This document shows, in pieces, positions 9,180 through 17,978 of a stretch of DNA of 64,000 bases. The translations under genes were made by a program, and so were the position numbers. Each line of letters begins with the position of its first letter. Position 1 is the stretch's first letter. The notes beneath the pieces are model-generated. The model made no database searches and was not told the origin of the DNA. It was given only the letters and a program-made list of their open reading frames with translations. Source of the DNA: Acidimicrobiaceae bacterium (GTDB lineage: Bacteria > Actinomycetota > Acidimicrobiia > Acidimicrobiales > Poriferisodalaceae); contig PBKA01000006.1 of assembly GCA_002721305.1 (NCBI GenBank), forward strand, positions 1 to 64,000, read 5' to 3'.

Positions 9180-10367
9180 ATGGGTGGGCCACTTCCGCTG
9201 AACGACGTTACGGTGATCGATTTGACCATCGCGCGCGCCGGACCCACTGCGGTACGACAACTCGCGGATTGGGGTGCAAATGTCGTCCGCGTTGAATCAC
9301 CCGAAGGTGGATTCGAGGCAGGAGGACGCTCCTCACCTGACTACCTGAATCTTCATCGGAACAAGCGGTCAGTCGTGATCGACCTGAAACATCCCGAAGG
9401 TCGGTCAACGCTTCATCGAATGGTGCAATCCGCAGATGTAGTAGTTGAAAATATGCGTAGTGCGGTCAAACACAAGCTGGGGTTTGATTTTGAGACTCTT
9501 GCGGGCGTTAACCCCAGCGTCATCCTCGGATCAATTTCAGGATTCGGTCAAGACGGACCATATGGGCATCGAGGCGGAGTGGACCAGATAGCCCAAGGAA
9601 TGGGCGGGATGATGAGTGTCACCGGGCTACCCGGTCAAGGCCCAGTTCGAGCGGGAGTTGCAATCAGCGACGTTACAGCGGGACTGCAACTTGCGATAGG
9701 AATCTTGGTAGCACTCCATGAACGCCAGAAAACAGGTAAAGGGCGTTGGGTTCATACTTCCTTGCTTGAATCCATGATCGGAATGCTCGATTTCCAAGCT
9801 GCCCGTTGGACGGTTGAGCGCGACAATCCGCCTCAGGCGGGAAATGATCACCCGACGATGGGACCAATGGGGATGTATGCAACCGCTGATGGCTTTATAA
9901 ATATTGCGGCTTCGGGCGGACGTCTTTGGGAAGAATTCTGTCGAGAGTTGGGAGTTGCGGATTGGCTAGACGATGCGAGATTCTCCACCGTTTCTGCTAG
10001 GCGCGACAACAGAGATGAACTGAATCGACTGATCGAGAAAGAGTTGTCGAACGACACGACTGAGAACTGGGTTCTTCGTCTCAATGACGTAGGTGTTCCT
10101 TGTGGTCCCGTGAATACGGTCGCTGAAACTTTCTCGGACCCACAAGTGAGACACCTGGGTATGGCAACGCCAGTGCAACATCCGTCGGCCGGGCAAATCG
10201 AGATAGTCAGAAACGCAACCAATATCGAAGGCGTCGCCCCCGACATCCGAATGCCAAGCCCACTAAAGGGTCAACATTCTTGGGAACTCCTAATCGAATT
10301 CGGTTTCACCGAAGATGAAATCGATGAGTTAGCTCAGTGCGAAGCTATTCAGTTCAACCCCGGGTAA
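9180..10367 (+). CDS. Class III CoA-transferase (CaiB/BaiF family)
   Basis: A 395-residue formyl-CoA-transferase-type protein. The N-terminus VTVIDLTIARAGPTAVRQLADWGANVVRVE, split by eye into the usual strand-helix-strand start, leads into LNLHRNKRSVVIDLKHPEG and VVVENMRSAVKHKLG, then ISGFGQDGPYGHRGG and GKGRWVHTSLLES. These are the stretches that bind CoA and carry the acyl intermediates. It moves CoA between two carboxylic acids. The gene starts 6 nt after the amidohydrolase, so the two are likely cotranslated. Donor and acceptor are unknown. Confidence 0.9.
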   Translation: MGGPLPLNDVTVIDLTIARAGPTAVRQLADWGANVVRVESPEGGFEAGGRSSPDYLNLHRNKRSVVIDLKHPEGRSTLHRMVQSADVVVENMRSAVKHKLGFDFETLAGVNPSVILGSISGFGQDGPYGHRGGVDQIAQGMGGMMSVTGLPGQGPVRAGVAISDVTAGLQLAIGILVALHERQKTGKGRWVHTSLLESMIGMLDFQAARWTVERDNPPQAGNDHPTMGPMGMYATADGFINIAASGGRLWEEFCRELGVADWLDDARFSTVSARRDNRDELNRLIEKELSNDTTENWVLRLNDVGVPCGPVNTVAETFSDPQVRHLGMATPVQHPSAGQIEIVRNATNIEGVAPDIRMPSPLKGQHSWELLIEFGFTEDEIDELAQCEAIQFNPG

Positions 10368-10408
10368 GCGGCGCGTCAGGCGGAGTTTCGGTCATTGGGT
10401 AAAGGAAC

Positions 10409-11416
10409 TTAGAACCCTGCCTTTTTGTCGACTACCCCTTCGAATGGCCGTCCCTCTCGCAGGGCCACGAGATTTCGGCAGAACCTTTCGAGGTTTCGGC
10501 GACCTCGATGTTGACTAGCTCCAGCGGTATGTGGGGTCATTACGCAGTTGTCGAAGGCCCATAGGGGACTTTCGGGCGGCAACGGTTCAACCGGGGCCAC
10601 GTCAAGTGCCGCTCCACCGATGATGCCCTCTGCCAGCGCCTTCTCAAGGCCTGGGCCGTCGATGATCTCTCCCCTCGTGACATTCAGAAATATGGCGGTT
10701 GGTTTCATTTGCTGGAAGAACTCATAGTCGCACATCCCTCTGGTGTCATCAGTCAAAGGAAGCCCCACAGCGAGGACATCGCTTGACTCGACGATGTCAG
10801 ACATAGAGTTCATGTCTTCTACTATTGCTACCCCGTCGCTAGGTTCGACTGGGAAGGCGTCCAATGCGCGGACCTTCATCCCAAAAGCTATGGCTCGCCG
10901 TGCTAGGTGTCGGCCGGTTCCCCCGAACCCGACAATTCCCATGGTTAGACCCTCGAGTTCGATCTCGGAGAACCTCATCATTTCTCGATTCTCGAGAGTC
11001 CACCCGTCGGACCCGAGTTCAATTGCTGTTTTGATCCTTCGGGTCAAGGCCAACAGCAACCCAAAGGCAGTGTCGGCTAAATGACCACCTACGAGACCCT
11101 TTTCTCCAGTCAGAATGACGTTGCTTTCGACGAACTCGTCATACATAAACATGTCCACGCCGGAGGCCGTGGCATGAACCCACAGCAGGTTTGGCGCAGC
11201 CTCAAAAAGCCATTTGGGAGTGATACCCAAAATCACATCGGCGTTGGAGGCGAATTCGACGCCTTCCTTAGCGCTGTCGACGATGGTCACAGTCGATCCT
11301 GGGCCCGCGGCGTCTCGGATCATCGACTCTTCCTCAGGAGATACTTCGGGCAAGGTAAGTGTTTTTGTCACCAAGACGTTGAGGGGTTCATCGGGAACAG
11401 GTAGTTGAGAACTCAT
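10409..11416 (-). CDS. D-2-hydroxyacid dehydrogenase family protein
   Basis: 335 residues with the layout of NAD(P)-dependent D-isomer-specific 2-hydroxyacid dehydrogenases. Visible are the cofactor loop GIVGFGGTGRHLARRA, the substrate Arg in NVTRGEIIDG, the Glu in VAPVEPLP and the catalytic His in MTPHTAG. The residue ending the second strand is RALDAFP, where Asp suggests NAD(H). It shares a 4-nt ATGA overlap with the upstream hydratase gene, so both are translated from one transcript. The substrate is probably a 2-oxo or 2-hydroxy acid linked to that hydratase. Confidence 0.9.
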   Translation of the reverse strand: MSSQLPVPDEPLNVLVTKTLTLPEVSPEEESMIRDAAGPGSTVTIVDSAKEGVEFASNADVILGITPKWLFEAAPNLLWVHATASGVDMFMYDEFVESNVILTGEKGLVGGHLADTAFGLLLALTRRIKTAIELGSDGWTLENREMMRFSEIELEGLTMGIVGFGGTGRHLARRAIAFGMKVRALDAFPVEPSDGVAIVEDMNSMSDIVESSDVLAVGLPLTDDTRGMCDYEFFQQMKPTAIFLNVTRGEIIDGPGLEKALAEGIIGGAALDVAPVEPLPPESPLWAFDNCVMTPHTAGASQHRGRRNLERFCRNLVALREGRPFEGVVDKKAGF

Positions 11417-12237
11417 GTATAACTCGTTTCAACATGGCCGATTTGTGAATACTCAGCAAGCCAATGTTCCCCTGCTTCTACTCGATGGCGCGTGTAGGCG
11501 CCGGTAATAACTTTTTGTCCAGCTTCGATACTTAACCCGAAGCGGTGCAAAGTAGCAGCTAGTCGAGAGATCGAAATGAAGGGATTGTCAACCTCTTGTC
11601 TATGGACGCAACGAAAGCACTCTTCCCCGTTTCGGTAAAGCACGATTTCAGTGTCGTCAATGTCTTGAACATCGTGCACAGGAACACCGGTTCCTTCGAC
11701 GATGGCCCAGTTAGTGAGATTGTCGGCGACCAACATTGCAAGATTTCCGCCTACAACTGCGCGTCTCTCATTAAGTTCGTAGCCTGCTGCGACTTGCGCT
11801 AGTCGACTCGGAACGGTTTCTGGGTCCACGTCAGGTCCCGAGATGGTTTCACCGACGGTGAAACACATTTCGGGTTCAATGGTCGCCCCTGCCGTTGATG
11901 CGGCGGACAATGAGATACCGCTTTCAAAGCGTTGCATCAGATGCCCAAAGGGTCGATCATCAATCCCAACTTGTTTTCTGGCCCGATCAGAAGTCAGTCC
12001 GACTTTCCATCCGATTTGAGTTAGCCCGCTTTCGATTCGTCTCCTGCGGATCTCAGCCTGGATTGTTAGCCCGTCGTTGAAGTCAAGATCAGCAAAGGCT
12101 TCGTCAGAAAGCTCATGGCCTGTCTGGTAATGATCCCAGAGGACATCTGCCGCATGCGACTGGGAGCGGTTGAGCGAATTCACTGAACTGACGGTAGTCG
12201 GGGTTACGTTGTGTGCGCTTCTTTGCTGTGCTTGCAA
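11413..12237 (-). CDS. 2-oxopent-4-enoate hydratase-type protein (FAH superfamily)
   Basis: A 274-residue protein of the hydratase/decarboxylase branch of the fumarylacetoacetate hydrolase fold. Visible are GWKVGLTSDRARKQVGID, FGHLMQ, IEPEMCFTVGE with the metal-binding Glu-x-Glu type pair, and a VITGAYTRH C-terminus. Relatives (MhpD, DmpE, HpaH) hydrate 2-hydroxypenta-2,4-dienoate made by meta-cleavage of aromatics. No ring-cleavage dioxygenase or aldolase is present in the window, so the true substrate may differ. It lies between an acyl-CoA dehydrogenase (6 nt upstream) and the hydroxyacid dehydrogenase it overlaps. Confidence 0.87.
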   Translation of the reverse strand: MQAQQRSAHNVTPTTVSSVNSLNRSQSHAADVLWDHYQTGHELSDEAFADLDFNDGLTIQAEIRRRRIESGLTQIGWKVGLTSDRARKQVGIDDRPFGHLMQRFESGISLSAASTAGATIEPEMCFTVGETISGPDVDPETVPSRLAQVAAGYELNERRAVVGGNLAMLVADNLTNWAIVEGTGVPVHDVQDIDDTEIVLYRNGEECFRCVHRQEVDNPFISISRLAATLHRFGLSIEAGQKVITGAYTRHRVEAGEHWLAEYSQIGHVETSYT

Positions 12238-12243
12238 AGAGGT

Positions 12244-13440
12244 TCAGATCAGACCGCGGCGGCTCTCACTCCAGGGAACATCCCGATCTAAGCGAGGTTC
12301 CCCCGGAAGGCCAAGTACTCGTTCACCCAGAATGTTCCGTTGAATTTCATCCGTACCGCCTCGGATCGACATTGACGGTGCAGTCATGGTCTCTATGTAG
12401 CCGTGCCCGTCTTCGAGCATGCCGTGAGCGCCTGAAGTCATGTTGGTGAGATATGAACGACCTTTGTAGGACTTAACGCTTCGCAGCTTTGCTCCACTGC
12501 CGGCTGGTCCCGGGGAACCACTAGACCGGGCTTCATCGGCAGCCCTCTGTGATGTCCATCTACTGGTCGCATCGTGGGCATAGAGGTTGGCAACTTGATT
12601 TCGCCAAGCTCCGCTTTGTTCGTTGGCTAACCCTTGGAGGTCCACTATCCAACTCGGCAGCTTTAGACCGCGGGCGTTACCGTCACCTCCGCCGCGACTG
12701 CCCCCTCCAGCACGTTCGTGAGCGAGGACCGTCATAGCAACTCTCCAGCCTTCACCGATATCGCCGATGCGCCATCGGTCAAGAACGCGAGCGCCATCGA
12801 CGAATACCTCGCTGAAATGAGCATCGCGGTTCATTTGCATCAGAGGGCGAATCTCGACACCGTCTAGGGACATAGGTAATGCGAACATTGTGAGGCCCTT
12901 GTGTTTGGGTTGCCCAGGGTCGGTACGGGCGAGACATATGGCCCAATCGGCCCACATGGCTCTGCTGGTCCAGGTTTTTTGGCCACCCACTATCCACTCT
13001 TCACCATCTTGTTGTGCGCTGAGGGCAACGTTGGCGAGGTCGGACCCAGCTTCGGGTTCCGAAAACATTTGACACCAGATCGATTCACCGGAAGCAATGG
13101 GTTTCAACCACTCGCGTTGTTGTGCGCTGTTGCCATGTGTCAGCAGCGCCGGCCCGACCATTCCTAAGCCAATGGCAAATGGATAGAGGTCAGGGACAAC
13201 GAATTCGCGAAGGACGCGACCGATACGAGCATTATGGCTAGCAGAAGCATCTTGGCCCCCATGTTCCTCAGGCCAAGTCGGAACATGCCAACCTCCGTTC
13301 ACGGTATTGGCGAGGTAGCTTCGGCCTTCGTTGAGATCATCAGAGCCCGCACCCATCGTGGTTAATCGTGTGTCGGCGTTCCGCCGCTCAAGGATGAGGT
13401 CCAGTTCCGCCCTGATCTGCTCCTCGCTTAGCTCACTCAC
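12244..13440 (-). CDS. Acyl-CoA dehydrogenase
   Basis: 398 residues, full length for the family. FAD/substrate segments are MFSEPEAGSDLANVAL and WIVGGQKTWTSRAMWADWAICLART, typical of the actinobacterial FadE group acting on larger or cyclic acyl chains. The C-terminal domain has VKSYKGRSYLTNMTSGAHGML and IRGGTDEIQRNILGERVLGLPGEP. Gly replaces the Glu of the classical YEGT motif, so the base probably comes from another helix. The gene is 6 nt upstream of the hydratase gene and 28 nt downstream of the enoyl-CoA hydratase gene on the same strand. Confidence 0.92.
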   Translation of the reverse strand: MSELSEEQIRAELDLILERRNADTRLTTMGAGSDDLNEGRSYLANTVNGGWHVPTWPEEHGGQDASASHNARIGRVLREFVVPDLYPFAIGLGMVGPALLTHGNSAQQREWLKPIASGESIWCQMFSEPEAGSDLANVALSAQQDGEEWIVGGQKTWTSRAMWADWAICLARTDPGQPKHKGLTMFALPMSLDGVEIRPLMQMNRDAHFSEVFVDGARVLDRWRIGDIGEGWRVAMTVLAHERAGGGSRGGGDGNARGLKLPSWIVDLQGLANEQSGAWRNQVANLYAHDATSRWTSQRAADEARSSGSPGPAGSGAKLRSVKSYKGRSYLTNMTSGAHGMLEDGHGYIETMTAPSMSIRGGTDEIQRNILGERVLGLPGEPRLDRDVPWSESRRGLI

Positions 13441-13468
13441 AATAGAAAGCTCCGTGATCCATTCGTTT

Positions 13469-14269
13469 CTACTTTCGCGAGAAGTTAGGAACGCGTCGTT
13501 CGTTCATTGCGGTGACGCCTTCCTTCCAGTCTTCGGTTCCACGCAAACGATCTTGCTCTTCCTTTTCGTGATCAGTTGCAGCTTTGATCGCTTGAGGTAG
13601 ATGTCCCCTCATGGTTTGTCGAATCGACTCGACGGCCAACGGTGCGGATGCGGCGATTTCCGATGCGAAGTCATTAGCGGCTGAGCGCAGCTCGGCAAGC
13701 GGAACCAACTTGTCGACCAAGCCAATTTCGGCAGCTTGAGCACCTTTGATTCGCGCACCGGTATAGAGCAACTCCAAAGCTTTCTGTTGTCCTACGAGTG
13801 AGGGCAGAGTGACCGTCAATCCGAAACCATGGTGAAATCCGAGTCGAGCGAAGTTTGCCGTGAACCGTGCCTCCGGAGCGGCTATTCGAAAGTCAGCAAA
13901 ACATGCCACACCTAAGCCACCGCCCACAGCTGCTCCCTGTACCGCTGCCACTACTGGAGTTTTGCAACTGAACAGGTCGAATGCTGCATCGTAGAGATGA
14001 CGGTTCGAACCGTCAGAGTTCTTTGCCGTGATTTCTCCGCCTCGGCTGCCATCGTTGTGGAACTGTGCGCCAGCGCAAAAATTCTTTCCTTCGGCGCAGA
14101 GGACTATTGCGCGACAGTTTTCATCGTCGTCTAGATCACCGAACGCTGACACAAGTCCATCAATCAGCTCTAAGTCGAAGAAGTTGTTAGGTGGACGACG
14201 GATCTCCGCAGTCGCTACATGATTTTCTAGGGAGACATGAAGGTCTCCGTATATGCCGAATTCACTCAT
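13469..14269 (-). CDS. Enoyl-CoA hydratase/isomerase family protein
   Basis: 266 residues of crotonase fold. The substrate/oxyanion regions are CAEGKNFCAGAQF and AVQGAAVGGGLGVACFADFRIA; further on, ARLGFHHGFGLT and GLVDKLV are typical. The position of the first catalytic Glu of true hydratases (normally near GFHxxxG) is occupied by His-Gly here, so hydratase activity is less certain than for the family type and an isomerase or lyase role is possible. It closely resembles the protein at 42969-43751. It is in line with the other minus-strand catabolic genes. Confidence 0.9.
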   Translation of the reverse strand: MSEFGIYGDLHVSLENHVATAEIRRPPNNFFDLELIDGLVSAFGDLDDDENCRAIVLCAEGKNFCAGAQFHNDGSRGGEITAKNSDGSNRHLYDAAFDLFSCKTPVVAAVQGAAVGGGLGVACFADFRIAAPEARFTANFARLGFHHGFGLTVTLPSLVGQQKALELLYTGARIKGAQAAEIGLVDKLVPLAELRSAANDFASEIAASAPLAVESIRQTMRGHLPQAIKAATDHEKEEQDRLRGTEDWKEGVTAMNERRVPNFSRK

Positions 14270-14316
14270 GTAAGGATGCTAGATCTGATTGGGACATCTG
14301 CGCCCGAGATCCATCT

Positions 14317-15396
14317 CTAATTGAAGTTTGCCGATCCACCTGTAATCAGGGGATATAGCTGATCGGCGCCCTGAGATACGGCGACTTTGCCCAGCCACTT
14401 GGTCCACTCAGCGTCTCCTCCGTATTCCTTCCGCCATGACCAGAGGCGGCGACTCAGATGGTGAAGCGGGTATTCCTGGGTCATGCCCATCGCGCCATGA
14501 GCTTGGTGACACGCCTTCGTAGCTCGGGCTGCGGCCTGGTTCGCTATCAACTTGGCGGCAGCAATTTCGAATTGTGCTGCCCCGCGATTCGCTTCCCGCG
14601 CAGCAGTTTCTGCCACCATTCGCGCTAGAGCCGCATCCTGGGCTCCCCAAACTAAGTGTTGTTGCACCGCTTGGAATTTGGCGACAGGGCGACCGAATTG
14701 CACGCGGTCGTTCGTGTAGGAGACTGTCAGTTGGCTCATCTTTTCGATGGCGCCAGCCATGAGAGCGGCTCGAGAGAGCGCGCCGCGGAATCGAAATGCT
14801 TCCAGATCAATTCCCGACTCCGTTGGCGCGACAGGTACGTGGACCTCGTCGAAGTCCACGGTGTCGCGAGGTTCGCCCGCCATGTTAGTCATGGGTTCAA
14901 CGTGGCAATCTTCAACGTCGATTGAAGCAACCACTGTCTGTCCATCAACTTCTAGGGGAACAACAATCCTTTCCGCAACGCGGGCCCAGGGCACACGAAG
15001 AGCGCGTCCAGAAACGGTCAGTTCATCACCGGATACTGATCCCCTTAATTCGCTTCCGCCGTTGGGGACGACGGTAACGATTCCTGCAGGTAGCTCCTGA
15101 CCTGAACTGGCGAGGAGCCAACCTCCAAGTATTCCCGTCTCTGCGGCAGGAATCGGAGCGGCATGGTACCCGACCACTCGCAGCACCTCCAACGCGTCGA
15201 GCAGAGATCCTCCAGAACCTCCGGCTGCTTCGTCGATTGATACCCAAGGAAAGCCAGTGTCTGCGAACGCATTCCAAATTTCGGGTGCCTCGCCCCTCGT
15301 TTCGGCCAGTTGGACCGCCTCGTGGCCACAAATTTCTGAGAAGAGACGATCGGCGGTTTCGGTGACTAAAGGGTCAACATGAACGGGGTCTGTCAT
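14317..15396 (-). CDS. Acyl-CoA dehydrogenase, short partner subunit type
   Basis: 359 residues, shorter than standard acyl-CoA dehydrogenases. The middle beta domain is degenerate (no TEPxxGSD stretch) while the C-terminal helical domain is clear: NDRVQFGRPVAKFQAVQQHL, then CHQAHGAMGMTQEYPLHHLSRRL. The start codon overlaps the stop of the next acyl-CoA dehydrogenase (ATGA, 15393-15396). Paired unequal subunits of this sort form alpha2beta2 heterotetramers in actinobacterial steroid side-chain breakdown (FadE28/FadE29-like, ChsE). The same arrangement here is inference from size, overlap and degenerate FAD region. Confidence 0.88.
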   Translation of the reverse strand: MTDPVHVDPLVTETADRLFSEICGHEAVQLAETRGEAPEIWNAFADTGFPWVSIDEAAGGSGGSLLDALEVLRVVGYHAAPIPAAETGILGGWLLASSGQELPAGIVTVVPNGGSELRGSVSGDELTVSGRALRVPWARVAERIVVPLEVDGQTVVASIDVEDCHVEPMTNMAGEPRDTVDFDEVHVPVAPTESGIDLEAFRFRGALSRAALMAGAIEKMSQLTVSYTNDRVQFGRPVAKFQAVQQHLVWGAQDAALARMVAETAAREANRGAAQFEIAAAKLIANQAAARATKACHQAHGAMGMTQEYPLHHLSRRLWSWRKEYGGDAEWTKWLGKVAVSQGADQLYPLITGGSANFN

Positions 15397-16544
15397 GTCG
15401 GTAGCCCTTTCAGTCCCTTCGAGGCAACGGATCGAAGAATTTCAATAGTTCCGCCCCTGATGGTGTTACCTGGGAAAGTAACAACGCATTGCGCCAAGAG
15501 TCGTTCAAACAGTGATTCTGAGTCCGGTGAATACTCAAGGTCAATGAGATGAACGAGCTTCTCAACTACCTCTTGTTCGAATCGGGTACCCATTTCTTTG
15601 ACGAGTGACGATTCAACCGAGGGAGCTTCTCCGGTGTCAATCAAGCGGGCTACCGAAAGAGAAAGGTTGCGTATACCCCACCAGCGCGCCGCTAATTCGC
15701 CGAAGAGGTCCGCAACCGTGTCCTCGAGTTCTGTTCCCCGAGCCTCTCGAAGTAGCTGTTCAACGGTGGAAAAAGGCGACAGCCAGCGATCGGGACCGCC
15801 TCTCTCATACGCCATTTCGGTCGTATTTTGATGCCAACCCATTCCTAGGTCGCCGACCACATTCGTGTCTGGAACAAAGACTTCATTAAATGTGACTTCG
15901 TTGAAGTGATGAGAGCCGTCAAGGAAAGGTATGGGACTGATTTCTAATCCGGGTGACCTCAGATCGATGAGAATTTGAGACAAACCAGCATGTTTGTTGC
16001 CGTCTTCCATTGGGGAGGTACGTAAGAGACAAACGAACCAGTCGTTTTCATGGGCCCCCGAGGTCCAGATTTTTGTGCCATTGATTATCCAACCATCAGA
16101 GGCTCGCTCAGCTTTGGTGGACACCGAAGCCAAGTCCGATCCGCTGTCGGGTTCGCTCATTCCGATAGAGAATCCGAGTTCTCCGCGACAGATCGCGGGT
16201 AGGAAACGTTCGCGTTGTTCCTCGGTGCCGAATTTGAGAATTACGTTTCCCGTTTGTCGATCGCCGACCCAGTGATGACCGACCGGGGCTCCCCACCTGA
16301 GCATCTCTTCAACCACGATGAATCGGTCGACCGCTGTGCGATCCGAGCCGCCCCATTCTTTCGGCAAGGCCATACCGACCCAACCACGTGCAGCCATCTT
16401 CAGAGAAAAGTCCTTGTCCTTTCGAGCGGCCATCCCAAGGCAAGGTTCATGTGATCCAGGGGGCAGTTCCTCGGCAAGAAACTCTCGCACCTCTTGCTGG
16501 AGATCTAACTCTTCTTGGGTCAGTTCAGTTGGGGTAAAACGCAT
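15393..16544 (-). CDS. Acyl-CoA dehydrogenase, long partner subunit type
   Basis: 383 residues from the ATG at 16544, chosen because GGAG lies about 10 nt upstream; in-frame ATGs at 16553 and 16580 would give 386 or 395. Visible are IGMSEPDSGSDLASVST and WIINGTKIWTSGAHENDWFVCLLRT, then a C-terminus FPGNTIRGGTIEILRSVASKGLKGLP. This is the FAD-binding partner expected of a FadE28/29-like heterotetramer with the following overlapping gene. Divergent from the thioesterase at 16697, with about 150 nt between the starts in which promoters for both must lie. Confidence 0.9.
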   Translation of the reverse strand: MRFTPTELTQEELDLQQEVREFLAEELPPGSHEPCLGMAARKDKDFSLKMAARGWVGMALPKEWGGSDRTAVDRFIVVEEMLRWGAPVGHHWVGDRQTGNVILKFGTEEQRERFLPAICRGELGFSIGMSEPDSGSDLASVSTKAERASDGWIINGTKIWTSGAHENDWFVCLLRTSPMEDGNKHAGLSQILIDLRSPGLEISPIPFLDGSHHFNEVTFNEVFVPDTNVVGDLGMGWHQNTTEMAYERGGPDRWLSPFSTVEQLLREARGTELEDTVADLFGELAARWWGIRNLSLSVARLIDTGEAPSVESSLVKEMGTRFEQEVVEKLVHLIDLEYSPDSESLFERLLAQCVVTFPGNTIRGGTIEILRSVASKGLKGLPT

Positions 16545-16696
16545 GACGATCATTCTCCGCACAGGCAGTGACGAAGTCAATCTAACCTCGCAACCGACGC
16601 TTTAACTTTTCAAGTGTGTGGTGTGACAAATTGTTTAACGAGCCGGCATCTGCTGGTATTCGACCCTCCAATTAAGTTGTAGGTAAAGATCGGAGC

Positions 16697-17191
16697 GTGA
16701 ATTACGTGGAGAGCCCGTTTCAGGGACATTCGGCTGTAGTGAAATCGGAATGGATTGATTTCAACGGACACTTCAACGCCGGCTATTACTTGGTGTGTTT
16801 CGACGATGCGATTGAGTCCTGGATGGATTTCATCGGATTAGGACGTTCCCATCGAGACCGACATGCCGTCACTACTTTTTCCGCTCAGAACCACGTGACT
16901 TATGTGCGCGAAGTCCATGAAGGCGCACAGTTAACCATCAGTACCCAACTCTTAGGGTTCGATAGGAAACGCATTCACGCAATGCAAATCATGGTGAACA
17001 GTGACGAAGACTTCGTTGCTGCGACATGTGAAGTGATGTCGCTTCACGTCTCGGAGGAAAGTCGACGTGTTGCCGAGATGCATTCCGACGCGTATGCCCG
17101 GTTGGGTGAAATATGGGAGAGCCACAAGAAACTTGATGTCCCACCCCAAGTCGGCCAGGTGATGGCCGTCCCCGGGTGGTCGACGGATTGA
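16697..17191 (+). CDS. Hotdog-fold thioesterase, carnitine-pathway (CdhB-like) candidate
   Basis: 164 residues from a GTG. The N-terminal motif EWIDFNGHFNAGYYL matches the DYNGHMN-type signature of a 4-hydroxybenzoyl-CoA-thioesterase-like branch that includes betainyl-CoA thioesterase (CdhB), either free or fused to L-carnitine dehydrogenase. The L-carnitine dehydrogenase in this window (24978-25964) lacks such a fused domain and its operon lacks a thioesterase, so this gene is a natural candidate to release glycine betaine. That link is inference. An SDR follows 22 nt later on the same strand. Confidence 0.8.
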   Translation: MNYVESPFQGHSAVVKSEWIDFNGHFNAGYYLVCFDDAIESWMDFIGLGRSHRDRHAVTTFSAQNHVTYVREVHEGAQLTISTQLLGFDRKRIHAMQIMVNSDEDFVAATCEVMSLHVSEESRRVAEMHSDAYARLGEIWESHKKLDVPPQVGQVMAVPGWSTD

Positions 17192-17213
17192 GATTCAGTA
17201 GGGAGAGTAGGGA

Positions 17214-17978
17214 ATGACACAAAGACTAGAAGGCAAGCGGGCCGTCATCACCGGTGGCGGCAGAGGGATAGGTCGAGCAATAGCACTTGCCTATGCCAGA
17301 GAAGGAGCGCTGTGCGTCATTACCAGCCGCAAGTTAGAGGACCTCGAAGCGACTGCAGAGCAGGCCCCCCCGGGGGCGCTCAGGCCCGTCGTGTGCGATG
17401 TTTCCGATGACGCTTCAGTTAGCGCCATGGCCGACTTCGTTCATGAGCAATTTGGAGGGGCGGACATTGTCGTCAACAACGCGGGCATACACGCGGCTGG
17501 GAGATTCCTGGATATTGATCCGGCTACCTATTCTCGCCTTTTCGAGGTAAATGTTGTTGGAATCGTCCGAGTGAGCCATGCCTTTTTGGAAGGAATGATC
17601 GAAAGAGGGCGCGGAAGCATAGTGAATATCGCGTCGACAGCAGGGCTCTTTGAATCACCAGGTCAAGCACCCTACAACGCCTCAAAACATGGGGCTGTGG
17701 GCCTTACCAGATGTATGGGACTTGAATTGGCAGCGAGTGGCGTTACCTGTAACGCCATTTGTCCGGGATTCGTCGACACACCGATGCTCGAAGGGTTCGC
17801 CGAACTTGTTGGGGCGGAATCCGACGAACTTCGAGCGCAGCTTGCGCAACGAACGCCCATGGGTCGGATCCTGTCACCGGACGAGGTAGCAAATCTCGCC
17901 ATCTATTTGGGTAGTGACGAGTCGTCAGGTATGACGGGACAAACTATGGCAATAAGTAACGGCATGCGGATGTCGTGA
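17214..17978 (+). CDS. SDR family oxidoreductase
   Basis: A 254-residue classical short-chain dehydrogenase. The glycine loop is GGGRGIG, the second strand ends ITSRKLED, where the basic residue suggests NADP(H), then DVSD, NNAGIHAAG, the Ser of NIASTAG, the catalytic YNASKHG and the IxPGFVDTPM segment. A strong GGGAG Shine-Dalgarno stands before the ATG. It is in a run with the thioesterase and the small unknown gene that overlaps its stop. It would oxidise or reduce a hydroxyl/keto group; the substrate is not known. Confidence 0.92.
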   Translation: MTQRLEGKRAVITGGGRGIGRAIALAYAREGALCVITSRKLEDLEATAEQAPPGALRPVVCDVSDDASVSAMADFVHEQFGGADIVVNNAGIHAAGRFLDIDPATYSRLFEVNVVGIVRVSHAFLEGMIERGRGSIVNIASTAGLFESPGQAPYNASKHGAVGLTRCMGLELAASGVTCNAICPGFVDTPMLEGFAELVGAESDELRAQLAQRTPMGRILSPDEVANLAIYLGSDESSGMTGQTMAISNGMRMS

